The notes beneath the pieces were generated by a model. The model ran no database searches and was not told the DNA's origin. It saw only the letters and a program-made list of their open reading frames with translations. From Ephemerocybe angulata (Eukaryota > Basidiomycota > Agaricomycetes > Agaricales > Psathyrellaceae), in the NCBI GenBank assembly GCA_013368325.1, contig JAACJK010000224.1:372001-436000 (forward strand): DNA of 64,000 nucleotides, read 5' to 3'. Numbering within the stretch: position 1 is the stretch's first letter; every line of letters starts with the position of its first letter. A program made the position numbers and the translations under genes. Below are positions 34,230 through 46,668 of this stretch, in pieces.

Positions 34230-36169
34230 GGTATTCCTTCGCAAGGGGCGGAACCGACTGTCGCGATGAAGGCCGTCGAGAGTGCGGAGGCATCCTGTAG
34301 CATTTGGATGCCTCCAAAGCTTGTTCATAATTCGAAAGATCGGCCTCCCAGTCCCAGTATTGTGATCGCTTGCGTCAGTACTCATGCCGTCAATGCCTAA
34401 AGCGCCAAGGAGCCCAAGATGGCGATTGGTTTTCTGGGATCGCTCGGCAGCGCGAACTCTGCGGAAGTACAGCTACAAGCAATAATGAGATGAAGTGCGA
34501 TGGCTTGGGAGGAATCACATACCCATCGCTTCCGCTCTTGACGACGACGGACTTGCTTCTCCTCCTCCTTATCAGCAGGTTCCAGTTGCGCCCATAGCAT
34601 TTTCGAGCGCGTCGCCCGAAAATTAGAAACAAATAGGCGGCCTACATCTTCTTTGGTCGGTTTCAGGGCCGCCAACTCAGGATCGTCTCGGTCAAGGAAG
34701 GCGAGGGTGAAGACCTTCTTCGCAGAACTGTTCCACTTATCCGCGGGCGGTTTGGTAAGGTCAAGTCGAAAATCTCCGATGGTACAGCATGGCCCATCTG
34801 CTGGTCCCCAAGTAGATCGCTCGACAACCTGCCCACGATAGATGTCCTTGAAGAAATCCCGAATGAGTCTCTGAACGATGGGTTAGGGTTGAACTTGAAG
34901 ATAAAGGTTGTAAATTACTCACAGCCAGTCGATTTGAGCTTTGACCTCGAGAAACAGGCCCTCTCTTGATCTCCCCCACCACTCTGATGCCGTCTACGTC
35001 TACCTCTGCTTCTCCATCCTTCATAGCAACGTCAGCATCATTGGGTTCGTCCTTTCCCTCATTGTGCCCCCCTGACCCCTGGTTCAAAGGAACACCTGAT
35101 GCGAATCCGCTGCGGAGGATATCCACAGTTTCTTTCATCCCTAGCAAGATCTGCTGACCTAATTCGTTTGAGTCGATTAGAGGTGCCTCCTTGGGTTGGG
35201 TCAAGATGTTCTGAGTAAGTTCAAGAAGGGCCTTCTGCATTTGATTCATCTGTGCGTTAAGAAGCTCGAAATCCTATCCGCAAGTTAGCGCTAGAAAATG
35301 AGGAGAGCGGAGAACGCTGACCTTGCCAGGTATTGCGTGAGGGGCGTCTGTGGTTCGTTCAGGCTCCTTCCCTTTGGCGGTGGAGCCCGACGAAGGGCCG
35401 GCAGCTGACGAAGAACCAGCAGCTGACGAAGGTCCGGCAGGAGGCGGGGGGTCTTCAGGTGCTGTTCTCCTCCGTTTTTGCCGGGTAGTTGATGCATTCG
35501 ATATAGTTGATACGCTCCCTTCCGTTGAGGAGTAGCTCATTTCTGAATCAGAGGCGTTGACTGAACTGGCTGCGCTGCGGATGGGAGGATGACGAATGGG
35601 TGCGTTTGGTACGGCGCTGGGCGGAGGAGCATAGTATAGGTAGCTGTTGGGGTGGTAGGGCTGATACATGGGAATCGGTTGCTGATAGTAAGCGCCAGGC
35701 GGCGGGTAGGCAACAACTGTCTGATTGGGGGCGTTCGTAATGGGTACCTGCGTAGGGGTTCCGGATGGTGCCTGTGTTGTTGATGATGCCTGGTACTGGG
35801 GAGAACGACGCGGATTTACTCACTGCTGCCCAAGCCCGGGTGCCATTTGGAGCCACCGACAATGAGGCTCCGGGGTTGCCGTTCCAAGGGGCGTGAGGTG
35901 GTTGCTAGTCAAGATGAGGGTGATGGTCGACTGTTGAACGAGAGTATACGCACAATTTGTTCCGAGTTGGGGTTTGGTGGTAGGCCGAAGGCGGGATAGC
36001 CCTGTTGGGTAGGAGTGGTACTCTGCGGAGATTGTTTAGACAGGTTGAGGCAGGCGCGGCACAGGTACAACTCACTCCATTCACGCCGCCACCCCCATTT
36101 CCAGGTTCTATAAGGTATCAACGTTTGAAGAAACCAGTAGCCAGCTATTTGCTTACCGTCGACGTTCAT
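34041..36169 (-). CDS. Uncharacterised proline-rich basidiomycete protein
   Basis: Starts at ATG 36,169 with several micro-exons (GTAAGC at about 36,156; further introns near 36,075-36,025, 35,955-35,908, 35,825 and 35,750). A long exon follows, with YQQPIPMYQPYHPNSYLYYAPPP-type low-complexity sequence (written here only in part), a Ser-rich stretch and a KRRRTAPEDPPPP basic/proline block. A coiled segment follows (QMNQMQKALLELTQNIL), then a conserved C-terminal block around LRRNTQGAHPHDRI and GLPSGLYNPKWLGLQ. This C-terminal pattern recurs in many mushroom hypothetical proteins of unknown function. Stop at about 34,041. Its 3' end is duplicated as R1. No enzymatic motif was seen. Confidence 0.55.
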
Positions 36170-37324
36170 TCAGTTCAATAGGAGAGGAGTGAAGCCTTGG
36201 TGGGGGGTAAGGAGCGAATAGAGATGGAGGGATGGGCCATTAAGACTTCCGAATCTCTCTCTTGGAGTTAGCCATAATTCTTTGTATTGTTTGCGCCGAG
36301 AGAAAGGGGACAAAAGATGTAAAGGTCGAGTGGCCGCCTTTATTTTCCCAATTGAGAACCTAGCAGAAGTTACCAAAACTGGGAGAGATATAGTCTTCAC
36401 AGAGCTAGAGCGAACGCTTGCATGTGAGCAAGGTGTAAGAGAAGAAGCTAACGATCATAGCAGGTCGAACGAACGACCGGTTCCTCTGAACTTGCCGGCT
36501 CCGGGCTCGTGCGCTTTGTTTTCGCATGTTAGTAATTAACGCTATTGGGAATTGATCAGACGCGCCAGGCGGCATCGACCAATCTTATTCCCGGCACCCA
36601 TGGCTGTTGGACTCAATGAGAGGCTTCTCCGTCGCAGAAGCGCGTATATAACAGGATCTCGCTCGTTCAGAGTAAATCAGACACATAAGGTCAGCTGCAG
36701 TTGTCATCTATCCCGCCAAGCCGCTAACAGGTAGTTGGTCCCACCTAGATCGACGAATGCTCCCTTCGGAGACGCTATTCTCTGCGGCCCTGTCCATACG
36801 AAATCCCCAGCCCCATCCTCTCCGCCGAAATCAGCAAATCCGTTTCAATACCTTCCCTTCCGAGAGTGGGTCAATGCTTAGGTGCTTAATGCGCTCATTG
36901 TGCTGACTTCTAGTCGTATAGTCAAACGAACGCCGAAGATTCTCTTTTCAACAGTCTTCAGGACATTTTAGCTTAAAGGTATGTACCTTTACTCATCGAA
37001 TCTCTCATGTTGTGACATTCTGTCCTTCAGTCCAACGATCGGAGAAGATATCTGCGTCGCCACTCCCGTCGCATGGTAGGTGGCTCTTCCACTCTGGAAA
37101 AGGATTCGTCTAATACTTTACCTTCAGTCCACGGATAACGATCGTATTCTCTCCTATGGGGCCAACCTGGTCTCTAATGACCGCAGGCGCTTTTCTGCTG
37201 CTGAAGCAACGCTCATGGTGCGACAACAACGACGTCTGGAAACGGCGCCAACTGACCCGTATCGCAGACCACGTCGGCCCGTACACCCCACGATTCATAC
37301 GAGAGCGCTGGTGAAGACGGATCG
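36170..37324. other. Unresolved region with possible 5' exons
   Basis: A TATATAA motif near 36,646 and intron-like segments (about 36,981-37,031 and 37,077-37,126, flanking codons for a basic RRRYLRRHSRR stretch) suggest 5' exons of the gene ending at 37,840. The start could not be fixed. Confidence 0.3.
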
Positions 37325-37840
37325 TTGCATGTTTCGTTCGTGGACCCTTGGAACAGCTCGCAAGTTAAAGGTAGCGCCTTCGGCGCTAACCTCCCTCCGA
37401 GATTCGCAAAATTAGCGACCGCAGCCCACCCTGTGGTTAAATCTTCCGATTCCGGACAACCTTCATCGTCGACCCAGGCCTTTCCACCTATTCTTCGAGG
37501 ATCTGATATCGCCCCTCTCTCAGCTGAAGTGGCGTGTAGGACAAAGTCGCGCCCCCCTCCCTCCCTCAAATTCTTGCGCTACGAGGAGGAAAATGCAGGA
37601 GGGATAGGAACAGTTTGGTATGAATCCTCCTCCAACTGTCCAATCGTATCGCCTTCCCTACGTGCTTCGCCGGGGGAGTTGTACGTTCACTTCCACCACG
37701 CAGGCCATCAAGTGTGGGTGCAAGGCGCAGGGTGGGAAAAAGCAACCGAGGGGTGCGCTCACCCACTGAATGACCGCTCGACCCTGCACATCCGTTCATC
37801 TGGAGAGCCTATCTGGTACACCCGCCCGTCGAAAGGCTGA
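37325..37840 (+). CDS. Hypothetical protein (3' part), beside transposase
   Basis: Open frame whose C-terminus reads GELYVHFHHAGHQVWVQG...HPLNDRSTLHI...GEPIW, a compact aromatic/His-rich module ending at 37,840. Upstream exons probably lie at 36,600-37,320. It is convergent with the transposase, whose stop is only about 40 bp away, so it could be a second gene carried by the same transposon. No function assigned. Confidence 0.4.
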   Translation: MHVSFVDPWNSSQVKGSAFGANLPPRFAKLATAAHPVVKSSDSGQPSSSTQAFPPILRGSDIAPLSAEVACRTKSRPPPSLKFLRYEEENAGGIGTVWYESSSNCPIVSPSLRASPGELYVHFHHAGHQVWVQGAGWEKATEGCAHPLNDRSTLHIRSSGEPIWYTRPSKG

Positions 37841-37880
37841 GCCGCATTATATCAATTGCAGAACGCTACTATTCAACAAT

Positions 37881-40800
37881 TCATTGCTCATCTACTTCTA
37901 TATGATCTTCATCACTTCCAGTTTCTTCTTCGTATACTTCCTCTTCGACCTCGGCCTGTTCGTCCTGCTCGATTTCATTTTCCTCATTTACGTCCCCTTC
38001 ATCGTCTGCGTCCTCTACGTCTTCCCCTCCAACGTCGTCTACCCCAATGATATTGTCCCTGTCGTCCCGTTCTTCGATTTGTACGCCAGAGCTTTCTATA
38101 TGCGTCCGGAGCTTTAAATCCGCATTATTAAAACGTTGCTTTTGTGGATGGATGTATTACTCACCCTGTCAAGTGGGAGAACGTGGAATGTTAGCCCTGG
38201 AATTTCTTCCAAGTCCATAGGCGTCCGTGCGAAGTGGCAGACAATGGCAGATGGTCTGATCACATGGATTTGAGGACCGTAATCCCTGGTCCACAGTGAC
38301 CCTCCGACTACACCAAACCTTCGAAACCAGTCTTGCTCTATCAGCCCATTGGGTAGTGGATTAAGGTATTGGATGACACAGAATATCTCCCGTAGAAAAC
38401 CATCTCCCGGGCTCTTTCGCGTATGGGCCAGTATTTGAAGAATTCGAGCGGGTTTGTAGGTAATTCCAGTGGTAGAAGCGCTGTCTTTGAGGAGGATATT
38501 ACTGTCGCCATGTGATCGATATAGAGGACGATAGGTGACTCCGTCGTGGTGGAGCGCGTGGAGCTGTTCGGCGGAAGGGTGAAGAAATATTTGAGACTTG
38601 GTCCGCTCCCTATCACCCCCGCTCGGGACGTATGTCTGCTTGCCAGAGGTGTCGTTTAGAAGTTGGCAAAGCTCGCTGAGGATGGTGTCATTGATCTTGA
38701 TTCTCTTGCCAGGTTTCGAGGTCGTATTGCCAACCCCGCTTTTATTCGCGGGTGAAACGTCGTGTGAGCGAGTACCTCGCTCTGCGATGCCAAGATACTT
38801 CTGTATGCGGGCGTACATGTTGCGGACGACTCCTCGTACTTTGTCGAGGGAGAGAAGGGAAAGGAGATTTGCCATCCGCGTAGCGGTGAACATGTATGTC
38901 GTTTCGATTTCTCCTATGAAAGAAATGAGCTCAAAAGCCGGAAATTCACGCAAGGACTGAGAGCTTACCGAAACGTTTGTTCGTCCTGATCTGCTGGAGT
39001 TTGTAGTTGAACCGTTCGAAACCGAACCCGCGATTCTGTGGGCCGGGGCCCCATAGTCGTAAATAGTCGGGAATATGCAGTGCAAAATGGTGGTTTGGAA
39101 CAACCACGGCTTCCTTGTATAGGGCCTTCATATTGATGAGGTACCTGGTCATAGAAGTGGTGTACGCCGATATATGTTCTGGTGAGGTCACAAGCATACC
39201 CGCGATCTCCACCGCAGTCACTAGATCCAGAAAATTGGTGAGCATCTGGTACCACCGGGAATCCTTTGGGAGATTCCCCCACAGGCAAATGAGAGATATC
39301 ACAAGATGGACAGTGCAAAAACTCCTCCACTGATCAGCGCTTAGCTTCCCTTGCTTTTTCTGACCAACGCGGGCGGGAGCCGGATCTACCCACCGGGGAA
39401 GCATGGTTTTCTCCCTATCCTCGCCGACTGCTGAAAGGATGAGCTTCCCAAGTACAACCGTTTTCTTCTCTTCTTTTTCCTCAAAGTTGAGATGAGCAAC
39501 TCTCTTGTTTAAACGGCAGTTAGTCCCGAATCGGTTGGGCCGAGAGGAGGGCGTGTACTCACCCAATCATTCAGAACAGCTTCGCCATCGGTAATACGAG
39601 GTTGCGTCGAGCGCACAGTTCTGACAGAACGCCATGCTTCAGTCGCTTAATGCTGAGCCCTCGAACTAGGATATCCTCTCCAAGATCGACCTCAATTTTA
39701 AGACTAGGGTCCAATATTTGCGTGGTGACGGGAGCACTTGCTTGCGATGACGGAACATTAGCAGCATTTTTCAGAACGATTGGGGGAGCGAACGGAAAGG
39801 GGAGAGGGGTCGTCGAAGGTTGACGAGGTGTCGGGACAGGTTGAGGCGGGACGTTATTGGTTGTCGGAATAGGTATGCCACGGTCCTTGAGGAGTTCTGG
39901 GACAAAATTTACTTGCGCTTTACGCTGAACAGAAGCCATTAGCACTGCGCTGTACCCCGTCAAGAAGGATGTGACATACCCATTGGATTAGTTCTCGAAG
40001 AAAGTCTTTCTTTCTCCCTCCTCTCCTGAGGTCCATTTCCACGCAGAGATAAAAGAGCACGTCCGTACGAAGGCTTGTGAGTCGCGGGATGTCATTGAAT
40101 TCCAATGCCTGTCTTCCTTCGGCCATTCGTGCTGGGGATGGAAGTTTTGGCATCGTAGCACGCGGTCGGGAACTGCCATCTCCGTCCTCCATGCTAAAAT
40201 CCATGCCCCAAATTGACCGACAGTGTCGCTGGAGGAGCCCCAAATATAGATTATGCATGCTGTCGACCACGATGTGCTGGACCGGGTCGAAGTACGGTAA
40301 ACGCAAGAGGGGTGTGTATCGGATGCCGTGGTCCTCGAATATCGTCTGGCGAGTATTTGCGTCTGAAATCTCCCACAACTCCGCCCAATATCGATGCTCG
40401 TTACAATCGCGCACTGGCCATGACGCCGCGTCGAAGTTCTCAATGTCGGAATATCGAAGCCAACAGAAGGTACAGAAAAACGTTGACGTGGGCGACCCAT
40501 ACCCGCATAATTGGCGAGAACCTAGTGCATCGCATAGAACAGGCGCTGTCGCCGCGCGGACCGATAAACCGTCCTTCCTTCGAGTGGTTCGTGTATAGCG
40601 AACTCCAGTCTCCCAAAACCGGACGAAATCATCAACGATCAGGGAGGTGTGGTGATTAATTTGAGAGGTCGATGGCTTTCCAGGTCCAGGTATTACGCCA
40701 GCCAGGTATACATTTTGAGGCTTTTGGCGTTCCTCGAGGGGTAGGTTAAGGCAGAACAAGTATAGCCCAGTGGAGGTAACAGTCTGTTTGGCTTCTTTGT

Positions 40801-42582
40801 TTGAGAATGGGTTGAAGCCGTCGCCAGATAGAGAGAAGATGAGCCGAAATTCGTCATCTGGGCATTCGTAAAAGCGCTTCCCATCAGGCCAGGTAAAGCC
40901 ATTGATGATTTCAGACTCTAGGACGTCCGACACAAGGCCCAACCGGTCAGGATTGCGGGGCATCTTCGACCGTTCCACAAATTCAGCCTTGCGGCGGTCT
41001 AGCAAGTCTTCGATCTCTGGCCTGCATAGAAACCTTCCCAACCACTGACTGAAGTCTAGCAAGGCGGTCGTTAGATAAGTCCTTCTCAAGGGTCAATATA
41101 CTCACCCTGATGAACGTAACACGTTATGGGCTGCCGTTTCTCCTTCATTGCGCCGCTATTTTCGCCACCTTCCTCGCTGTTCCCTTTCTCTTCCCCGCCG
41201 TTCTCATTCCCTTCTCGACTATTCTCCTTCCCCTCTCCACCACCGTCCTTCCATTTAGCGACATCTCGTGGGATCCGGGTGAGTTTCGCATTGCAGGGAG
41301 TTGATCCTGGTGCTTCTTTGTGGGTGCAAAGGTCGGGCCAGTCGCTCGACGTGGGATAAAGAGCGTAGCATCTGGGACACTGGACATAGCGTCCAACGCA
41401 GGGGTCCAAGTCAACAGAATCCAATACAGTCTTGATAGAGGCGGGGAAAGACTGCGACAATTGCCGTTGGCGTCCCGGACCTAGTAGGGGACCGAGAAGT
41501 TCCACCTGATCATGGAGGAAGCCCAGGATAACCTCGCAGAGCGTCTGCGAACCGTTGAAGACGAGATGAACCACTAGAATCAAGATGATTCCTGCCAGGG
41601 CGAGTGAAGCATACTCTGGATCTCCGTAACTGTATAATTGAAGATAACGAGCTATGAGAATTCATTAGGATACTGGTGGGAGGGACGCGGGAAGATAATA
41701 AACGCTCGTACTGGTTTCGATATGCGGGATCGACAGAGCTCCAACGTCCTGGGTACTCTGATAATTCTCCAGTTTCGCCCGTTTCTTCCACCAGAGGTCC
41801 TTCTTCCATTGAAAAAGCCGATTCAAAAGCTTTCTGACCTCCCGATCTATTGATTGGCGCTGAAGCTCAAAGTTAAAATCGGCTTCGTTGTCGACACATT
41901 CAAATAGTTTGTTCGCTAAAGCGTGAAGCTTAAATTCGCAATCCAAAAACTGTGCATTGGCGGGCGACAAAATCAAGTGGAAGGGAGCTGCGTTGGCGAT
42001 TCCATCGTATTTGTACGGCGCTGCAAAGCGCTCTGGTCGGTAGGTAGTCGATGGGTGGAGAGAGAACTCAAGGTCACCGGGCTGCGGAATACTTAACCCC
42101 AGGACTTGGTAGCGAATGTCTTGGAGTTCCAGCCTTGTCAGAATAGGGGGTGGGTTGCGGCACTGGGTTGTTTGTGTGGGTGTGGGTGTGGATGAGGGGA
42201 GAGAGGCTGGATCGGCTGAGGTAGAGGGTACGGTCCAAGCCGGGAGTGTTACTGGTGGCTGGCTGACAGGGGTAGCAAGGCCATCTGCGAGGATGATGGA
42301 GGCCATAGCTTTGTCGTGGTTGACGAATTGGACGACATTTTCGTGGACTTGGCTGGCTCGGGATTTATTTTGGTGTATTTTGAAGGTTTTCCTGGTCACC
42401 AAGACTCCGTTAGGATTTTCAGATTTGCATAGATCGCAAACACAGAGAATCTTAGAAAGGTCTTTGGGGAACGGCATGGAGGTTTGGAGTGGGGGAGGAC
42501 ACAACAACCCGACGTCACGGATTCTGATGCAATTATCACACTGGGGGCGGCCATCAACAATCGTTAAACCGTATCCACACAT
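37881..42582 (-). mobile_element. CACTA/EnSpm-type (Tnp2) transposase gene
   Basis: Multi-exon transposase starting at 42,582 and ending at 37,881. N-terminus: Cys-rich zinc-binding-like region (CGYGL, CDNC, VCDLC). Then a hydrophobic pair of helices (LALAGIILILVVHLVF), a CPRCYALYP zinc motif, and the Tnp2 core: LSGDGFNPFSN, GVIPGPGKPS, CTFCWLR and VVDSMHNLYLGLL. Next come LHIPDYLRLWGPGPQNRGFG, FERFNYKLQQIRTNKRF, and an acidic Glu/Asp tail in the last exon (about 38,116-37,881). Each exon joins in frame with short introns and no stop was seen, so the enzyme appears intact or only recently immobile. DDE-type transposases of this class cut and paste DNA. CACT-type terminal repeats and target duplications were not located. 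Confidence 0.85.
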
Positions 42583-43344
42583 TAGAACTCGAACGCTTCA
42601 GCATTGAAGAACGAGTAATTTCACTGATCAGATGCTGGCTGACTCGACTAGCCTGAGCTTGACAGTAGTTGAAGAAAGCACATGCGCCAGAGTAAGTACT
42701 CCGAAATCGTCTCGATCGGTCCTACTTTGTTGGCAGTTGCTTGTGCCTGAAGCTTACGCCCTTAACCAGATTAGGTAGCCTCTAGATGCCCGGAGGGCGC
42801 CTGCCGCAGCCTCCTCTCAGTGAGCAGTTACAGCCTGAGGCCGAGAGTGGCCCTCCATATGCATAGCTCAGTCTCTTTCTTCCCACCCCACGTAACTGAA
42901 GTTCGCAAAACAGGTACGAATCTTACTCAAAATTTACATCCAATGGATGTTTCGTTCCTCGGCTGTGTGACGGTAGCGTCCGAACAGACCAGCGTGGCCG
43001 CCCCGGAAGGCCGGAGTAACGGGCGCTTGGAAGACAGACGATAATGTACGTTGAGGAAATTGGGACGGATAGTCCAACGATTGTGCCGTGTGCAATTCCG
43101 GCACGTCTCAATTTTACCCAAACGTTACAGGCTGACGACCATTAGAGGAGTAAACCCGGCGCTTCCTTCAACTCTAGTACCGAAATACCCATACGATTGC
43201 ACTCGTAAGTCATTTCCTACCTCAAAGTAAGCACACATAATATTGATGTTCAACTAGATGTCGTCTCCTTCCGGTTCACAACTACCCGGCCACTCGATCT
43301 ACTCTCATGAAAGGGAGCGAGTACTTCTGCCCGATTGAACTCTC
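42583..43344. other. Upstream flank of the transposase, nothing resolved
   Basis: Candidate location for the element's 5' terminus; no terminal inverted repeat was identified by eye. Confidence 0.3.
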
Positions 43345-44275
43345 AGTCATGGAGGAGAGAGCGCACCAGAGGACGACGAAAAAATCTGGAGTCAGTTGCT
43401 TCTGCATCTCGACCGGGTTTCGAAGCTTCAAATAGAGGTAGCCTGCGATTATGAAGGCGACGCCCTGCTATCTTCCCCGCCTACGCTTCCTTTTACTCAA
43501 AGCAGCCGTGGAGTGTTGCCTGCAAGGTGGAAACATCCTCCGCCTTCCTCCTACGTTCTCCTCGAGCGTGACCGTCACTTTTCCTTACAAAAGTTCGTTG
43601 AAGGTCAATGATATAACGGCTGCGGCGTTCGCAGCTTCGCTCTTTGTCTTCGCCGATGTTGAGCTGAAGGAGTGCGTGGTTGAAGTGGGGGGCGACGGAC
43701 GGGGACCTTTTTTGCGCCTCATTGCGGCGCCATCTTTCGGTTCGGTTACAACACTTCGTTTCGATCTACTGGACTTCAGTAACGCTGACATTATGGACCC
43801 CGAAGATCATTCTGGAATGGCGCTCTCTATTCTCCAAAGTTGTACTCGGACCCTCACCGTCGCCGACTTCCTCTTGTACCAGCTGTGGACGTCACTGGCT
43901 TCCACCTTACAAAAGCCGCTTTCAACTGCGATTCTCCACTTACTATCCCACAACCAAAACCGCTCCTCCCCATCTCATACTCAACCTCCTGAAGTCGTTG
44001 ACCGGGCATGAAGGAGCTCGTCTGCATCAACTCTTGAGTTTTTGGCCCATCCTTCGACCCACCGGTTCCTCGTCGCTCCCGTCAATGCTCCGACGTTGAC
44101 GAGAGTCGTACTTCCACTCGACGGCCGTACTCCCAACTTGAAAGTCTTCTAGGGTATTGTGAAACTTCTGGCCAAGAGGCGGGAGATAAAGGAGGTCCTT
44201 CCGATACGCTGCTTGATTGGATATGTTACCCAGACCTTCCCCGACTCCGTTATGGTGACCTGGATCAAGTATTAA
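43345..44275 (+). pseudogene. F-box family pseudogene
   Basis: Starts abruptly with text matching the middle of the F-box family (IWSQLLLHLDRVSKLQIEV), then jumps after a deletion to NILRLPPTFSSSVTVTF and DITAAAFAASLFVFADVELKEC. The latter aligns with ILRLPTACFRVITM / EAAASFIPAELEYTTC of the gene at 2,891. The F-box itself is missing, the leucine-rich middle is deleted, and the reading frame changes several times after 44,000. The remnant stops about 65 bp before the inverted Tet-like unit. Confidence 0.7.
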
Positions 44276-44339
44276 ACGTACTTATTACGAGCTCATTCAA
44301 CGGTACCAAAACTTTGCACCCCCATATAAAGAGATCAAT

Positions 44340-46139
44340 TTATGTGGAACTGTGGAACATACTACAGCGGGAGCCGGTGTGAAGCTAAGCTCAAGACGTA
44401 TAAGGGAGACGGCCAGAGACTGTGTCAATATTCCAACGGGGAGGTTTGCCTTCAAGCCTCTCGAACGATGCCTTGGGGAAGAAAAATACGGTCCCAGCTC
44501 TTCCTGGGCTCAAGTCATCTCCACCATCCCTAGGACTCCAGCGGCCCACAGCATGAAAGAGATGTCCCGCCATTAGAAATACCAGATCGCGCGGACGATA
44601 ACTGCTTTTATATCAACGATAGTGTGGACGGAAGTTAAGAATCAACAACTTACGATAGCTTCAACTTCAGGTCAGGGAGATAAAGTTCCCCTCCGTCGAA
44701 ATAACCAGATGGGAGGATGCCTGCGGGACCGTCATCTAAACCGTCTTGATGAACGTTGACTTGGAGCTTCCAAACCAACGCTCGGCCAAGAAAGGGTCCG
44801 GGGTCTGAGAAGTTGAACTGGCCTGCTTTGAAAGCTTTGTCGTACTTCTCGAAATACTGAGGGAAACACATCTTGAATCGCGCCCGAACGGCGTACGAGA
44901 GTGGCTTCGTCGCTTCGAAATAGTGGCTGGCGGTTAAAGCAGCAAAACTGCCCTTCACCATATCGCCTGAAGGATATAGTACGCCATGCTATCCGTCAAG
45001 TCAGCCTACGAACCGGATAATTCAGATAGAATACATACAGGGTGGCCTTGCATGGGCCAGCCGTGCACGAAGTGCTTGACGCCAGCAGACTCATGCGTGG
45101 AAGACCCTTCATCAACACCTTCTCGGCCTTCGGGGTACGCCATAAATGCATCAGCAGGATGTCGTATATCGCGGGCGTTGGCGACGGGAGTAACCAGAGA
45201 TGACACGCCCTGCATAACGGTGTGATATCGCTTAATCTGATAAGGCTAGAAGTGAAAAATCTCTCTTCAGCCTATATACCGAAACAGAACGCTGACACTC
45301 ACAGTAAAGCCGTCGTGATACGTTCCTCGATCTGTCGCCGAGCTTTCTTTCACGTCACACAGGGTACGCCCTCTGCTCCCTGGGTAGTACGGAGCAGACT
45401 TGAAGTTGATCGGCTCTCCAAGCTCCCGAAGAACCTTCCCACCAGTCAAGCTCCATCCAAACACGCAAACCAGCACCTGCCCATCTTCGTCGCATACGAT
45501 CATAGAACCCGCATCGGCCTCCCAATCGAGCATAGCGTTCATCTGGGACTCTGCAATCCTCTTTCCCTCCGCCGTATTCTTTCCTCGCTCCAGGAGATGA
45601 GAGAGATAAACGCCGCGGATGCGAAAGACAGGAACACGGCGGTACCATTCCTCTGTCCGTCGATCATCCTTTTCCTCCCCGGTCTCTTCTTGAACACGGC
45701 GCGAGCGACGGGCTTGGCTCGGTCCCGCAGGCCCATCCAGCCTCGTCACATTGGGGAGGGGAACTTTTGAATTATACTGGTGAAAAGATACCTTCTCAGA
45801 CCAGAACGATTGGGAGACACAGGTTTGTTTGCGTACCTTAGTCGGAGGAGGCCGACGTTTCGCTTCTGATGGAGCCTCAACGTTCACAAGGCCTGTAGTG
45901 GCTTTGTTCCGACTGCGAGTCTTCATATATCGTCAAACGAATTGAAGGTAAGAATCGATGAGGGCGAAGATGTGGTGGTGGAGGAAATGTAAAGAGTGCA
46001 AGGAAAAACACATCCAGCTTATATACTTATCTGGTGGACAGCATGACGTCGATGTCGATCGTTCGGATTATGCATGTAACGGCGTCCGCACCCAAGTCGC
46101 ACCCAAGTTGCACCAGCTTGTTGCCGCGCGTAGCCTGGC
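44340..46139 (-). repeat. Inverted duplicated segment containing the Tet-like gene, copy 2
   Basis: Reverse-complement partner of 7,284-9,070. On the outer side (46,139) it meets sequence unrelated to the MYND fragment found at copy 1. The inner side fades near 44,340. Confidence 0.85.
44391..45926 (-). CDS. Tet-like 2OG-Fe(II) dioxygenase (copy 2)
   Basis: Same five-exon structure as copy 1: 45,837-45,926, 45,303-45,776, 45,039-45,245, 44,654-44,988 and 44,391-44,601. Genomic length is identical (1,536 nt). Only scattered substitutions are seen, for example Gln to Arg in KVLxELGEPI and a silent change beside one splice acceptor. The HQD iron motif, GGELYLPDL, the distal His in AGHLFHAVGRW (Met in copy 1, Val here) and GRAGTVFFFP are all present, so both copies look capable of catalysis. 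The promoter differs by a short insertion containing an ATGCAT palindrome. The enzyme class oxidises methylated nucleobases in studied relatives; its substrate here is unknown. Confidence 0.8.
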
Positions 46140-46668
46140 CGCCTGGCCAGCCTTGGGATGCTGGCTGAGTGTGTGAACAGAGGTAAAAGCCACAGTGCGC
46201 TCGGTGTATGAGCTTGAGGTATTCCAAGGATAAGCTACAGGCTGGTCGGTGTGGTAGGAAGAAGGTAAAGCAGAAGAGTTGAAGTAGTACTAGTATCGAT
46301 GCGATCGAGTTTCGGCATCAGCCGGGGCGCTACCATTTGAGGTTACAGCCCCTATTCATTACCTCCCTCCTTATTCAGAGTCACAGTAAGTACTTAGCGG
46401 GACGAGCTTGGTCCAACTCCCGCCGCGGAGGGATTCGACGATTCTCACACGACGCTAGAGCAATGTTCATAGTGTAAGCGCCGTTTTATTTTCTCTCTAT
46501 ACGCTCATGCGACCAGGTCAAGTCTTGGTCTACCTCCATCCTCCCGCCGGGGTAAGGTCTGATGGGGCTGCAGAGGTACTCCTTTGTCACTGAGTGGCGC
46601 ACACCGACAATTCACCGGAGGATGCAGACAAAAGGGCCCCTCTAAGGCTCTCTTCCCTAACCACTTCC
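46140..46668. other. Intergenic region upstream of WD40-like gene 1
   Basis: No gene recognised. Confidence 0.35.

Noticed and set aside
37856..38117. Plus-strand hydrophobic ORF (Phe/Leu/Tyr-rich)
   Set aside because: It is the antisense of the acidic Glu/Asp tail of the transposase, whose codons give Phe/Leu on the other strand.
37881..42582. KDZ-type transposase
   Set aside because: Although KDZ elements are the ones classically linked to Tet/JBP genes in basidiomycetes, the core text (DGFNPFSN, DSMHNLYLGLL) fits the Tnp2/CACTA family better.
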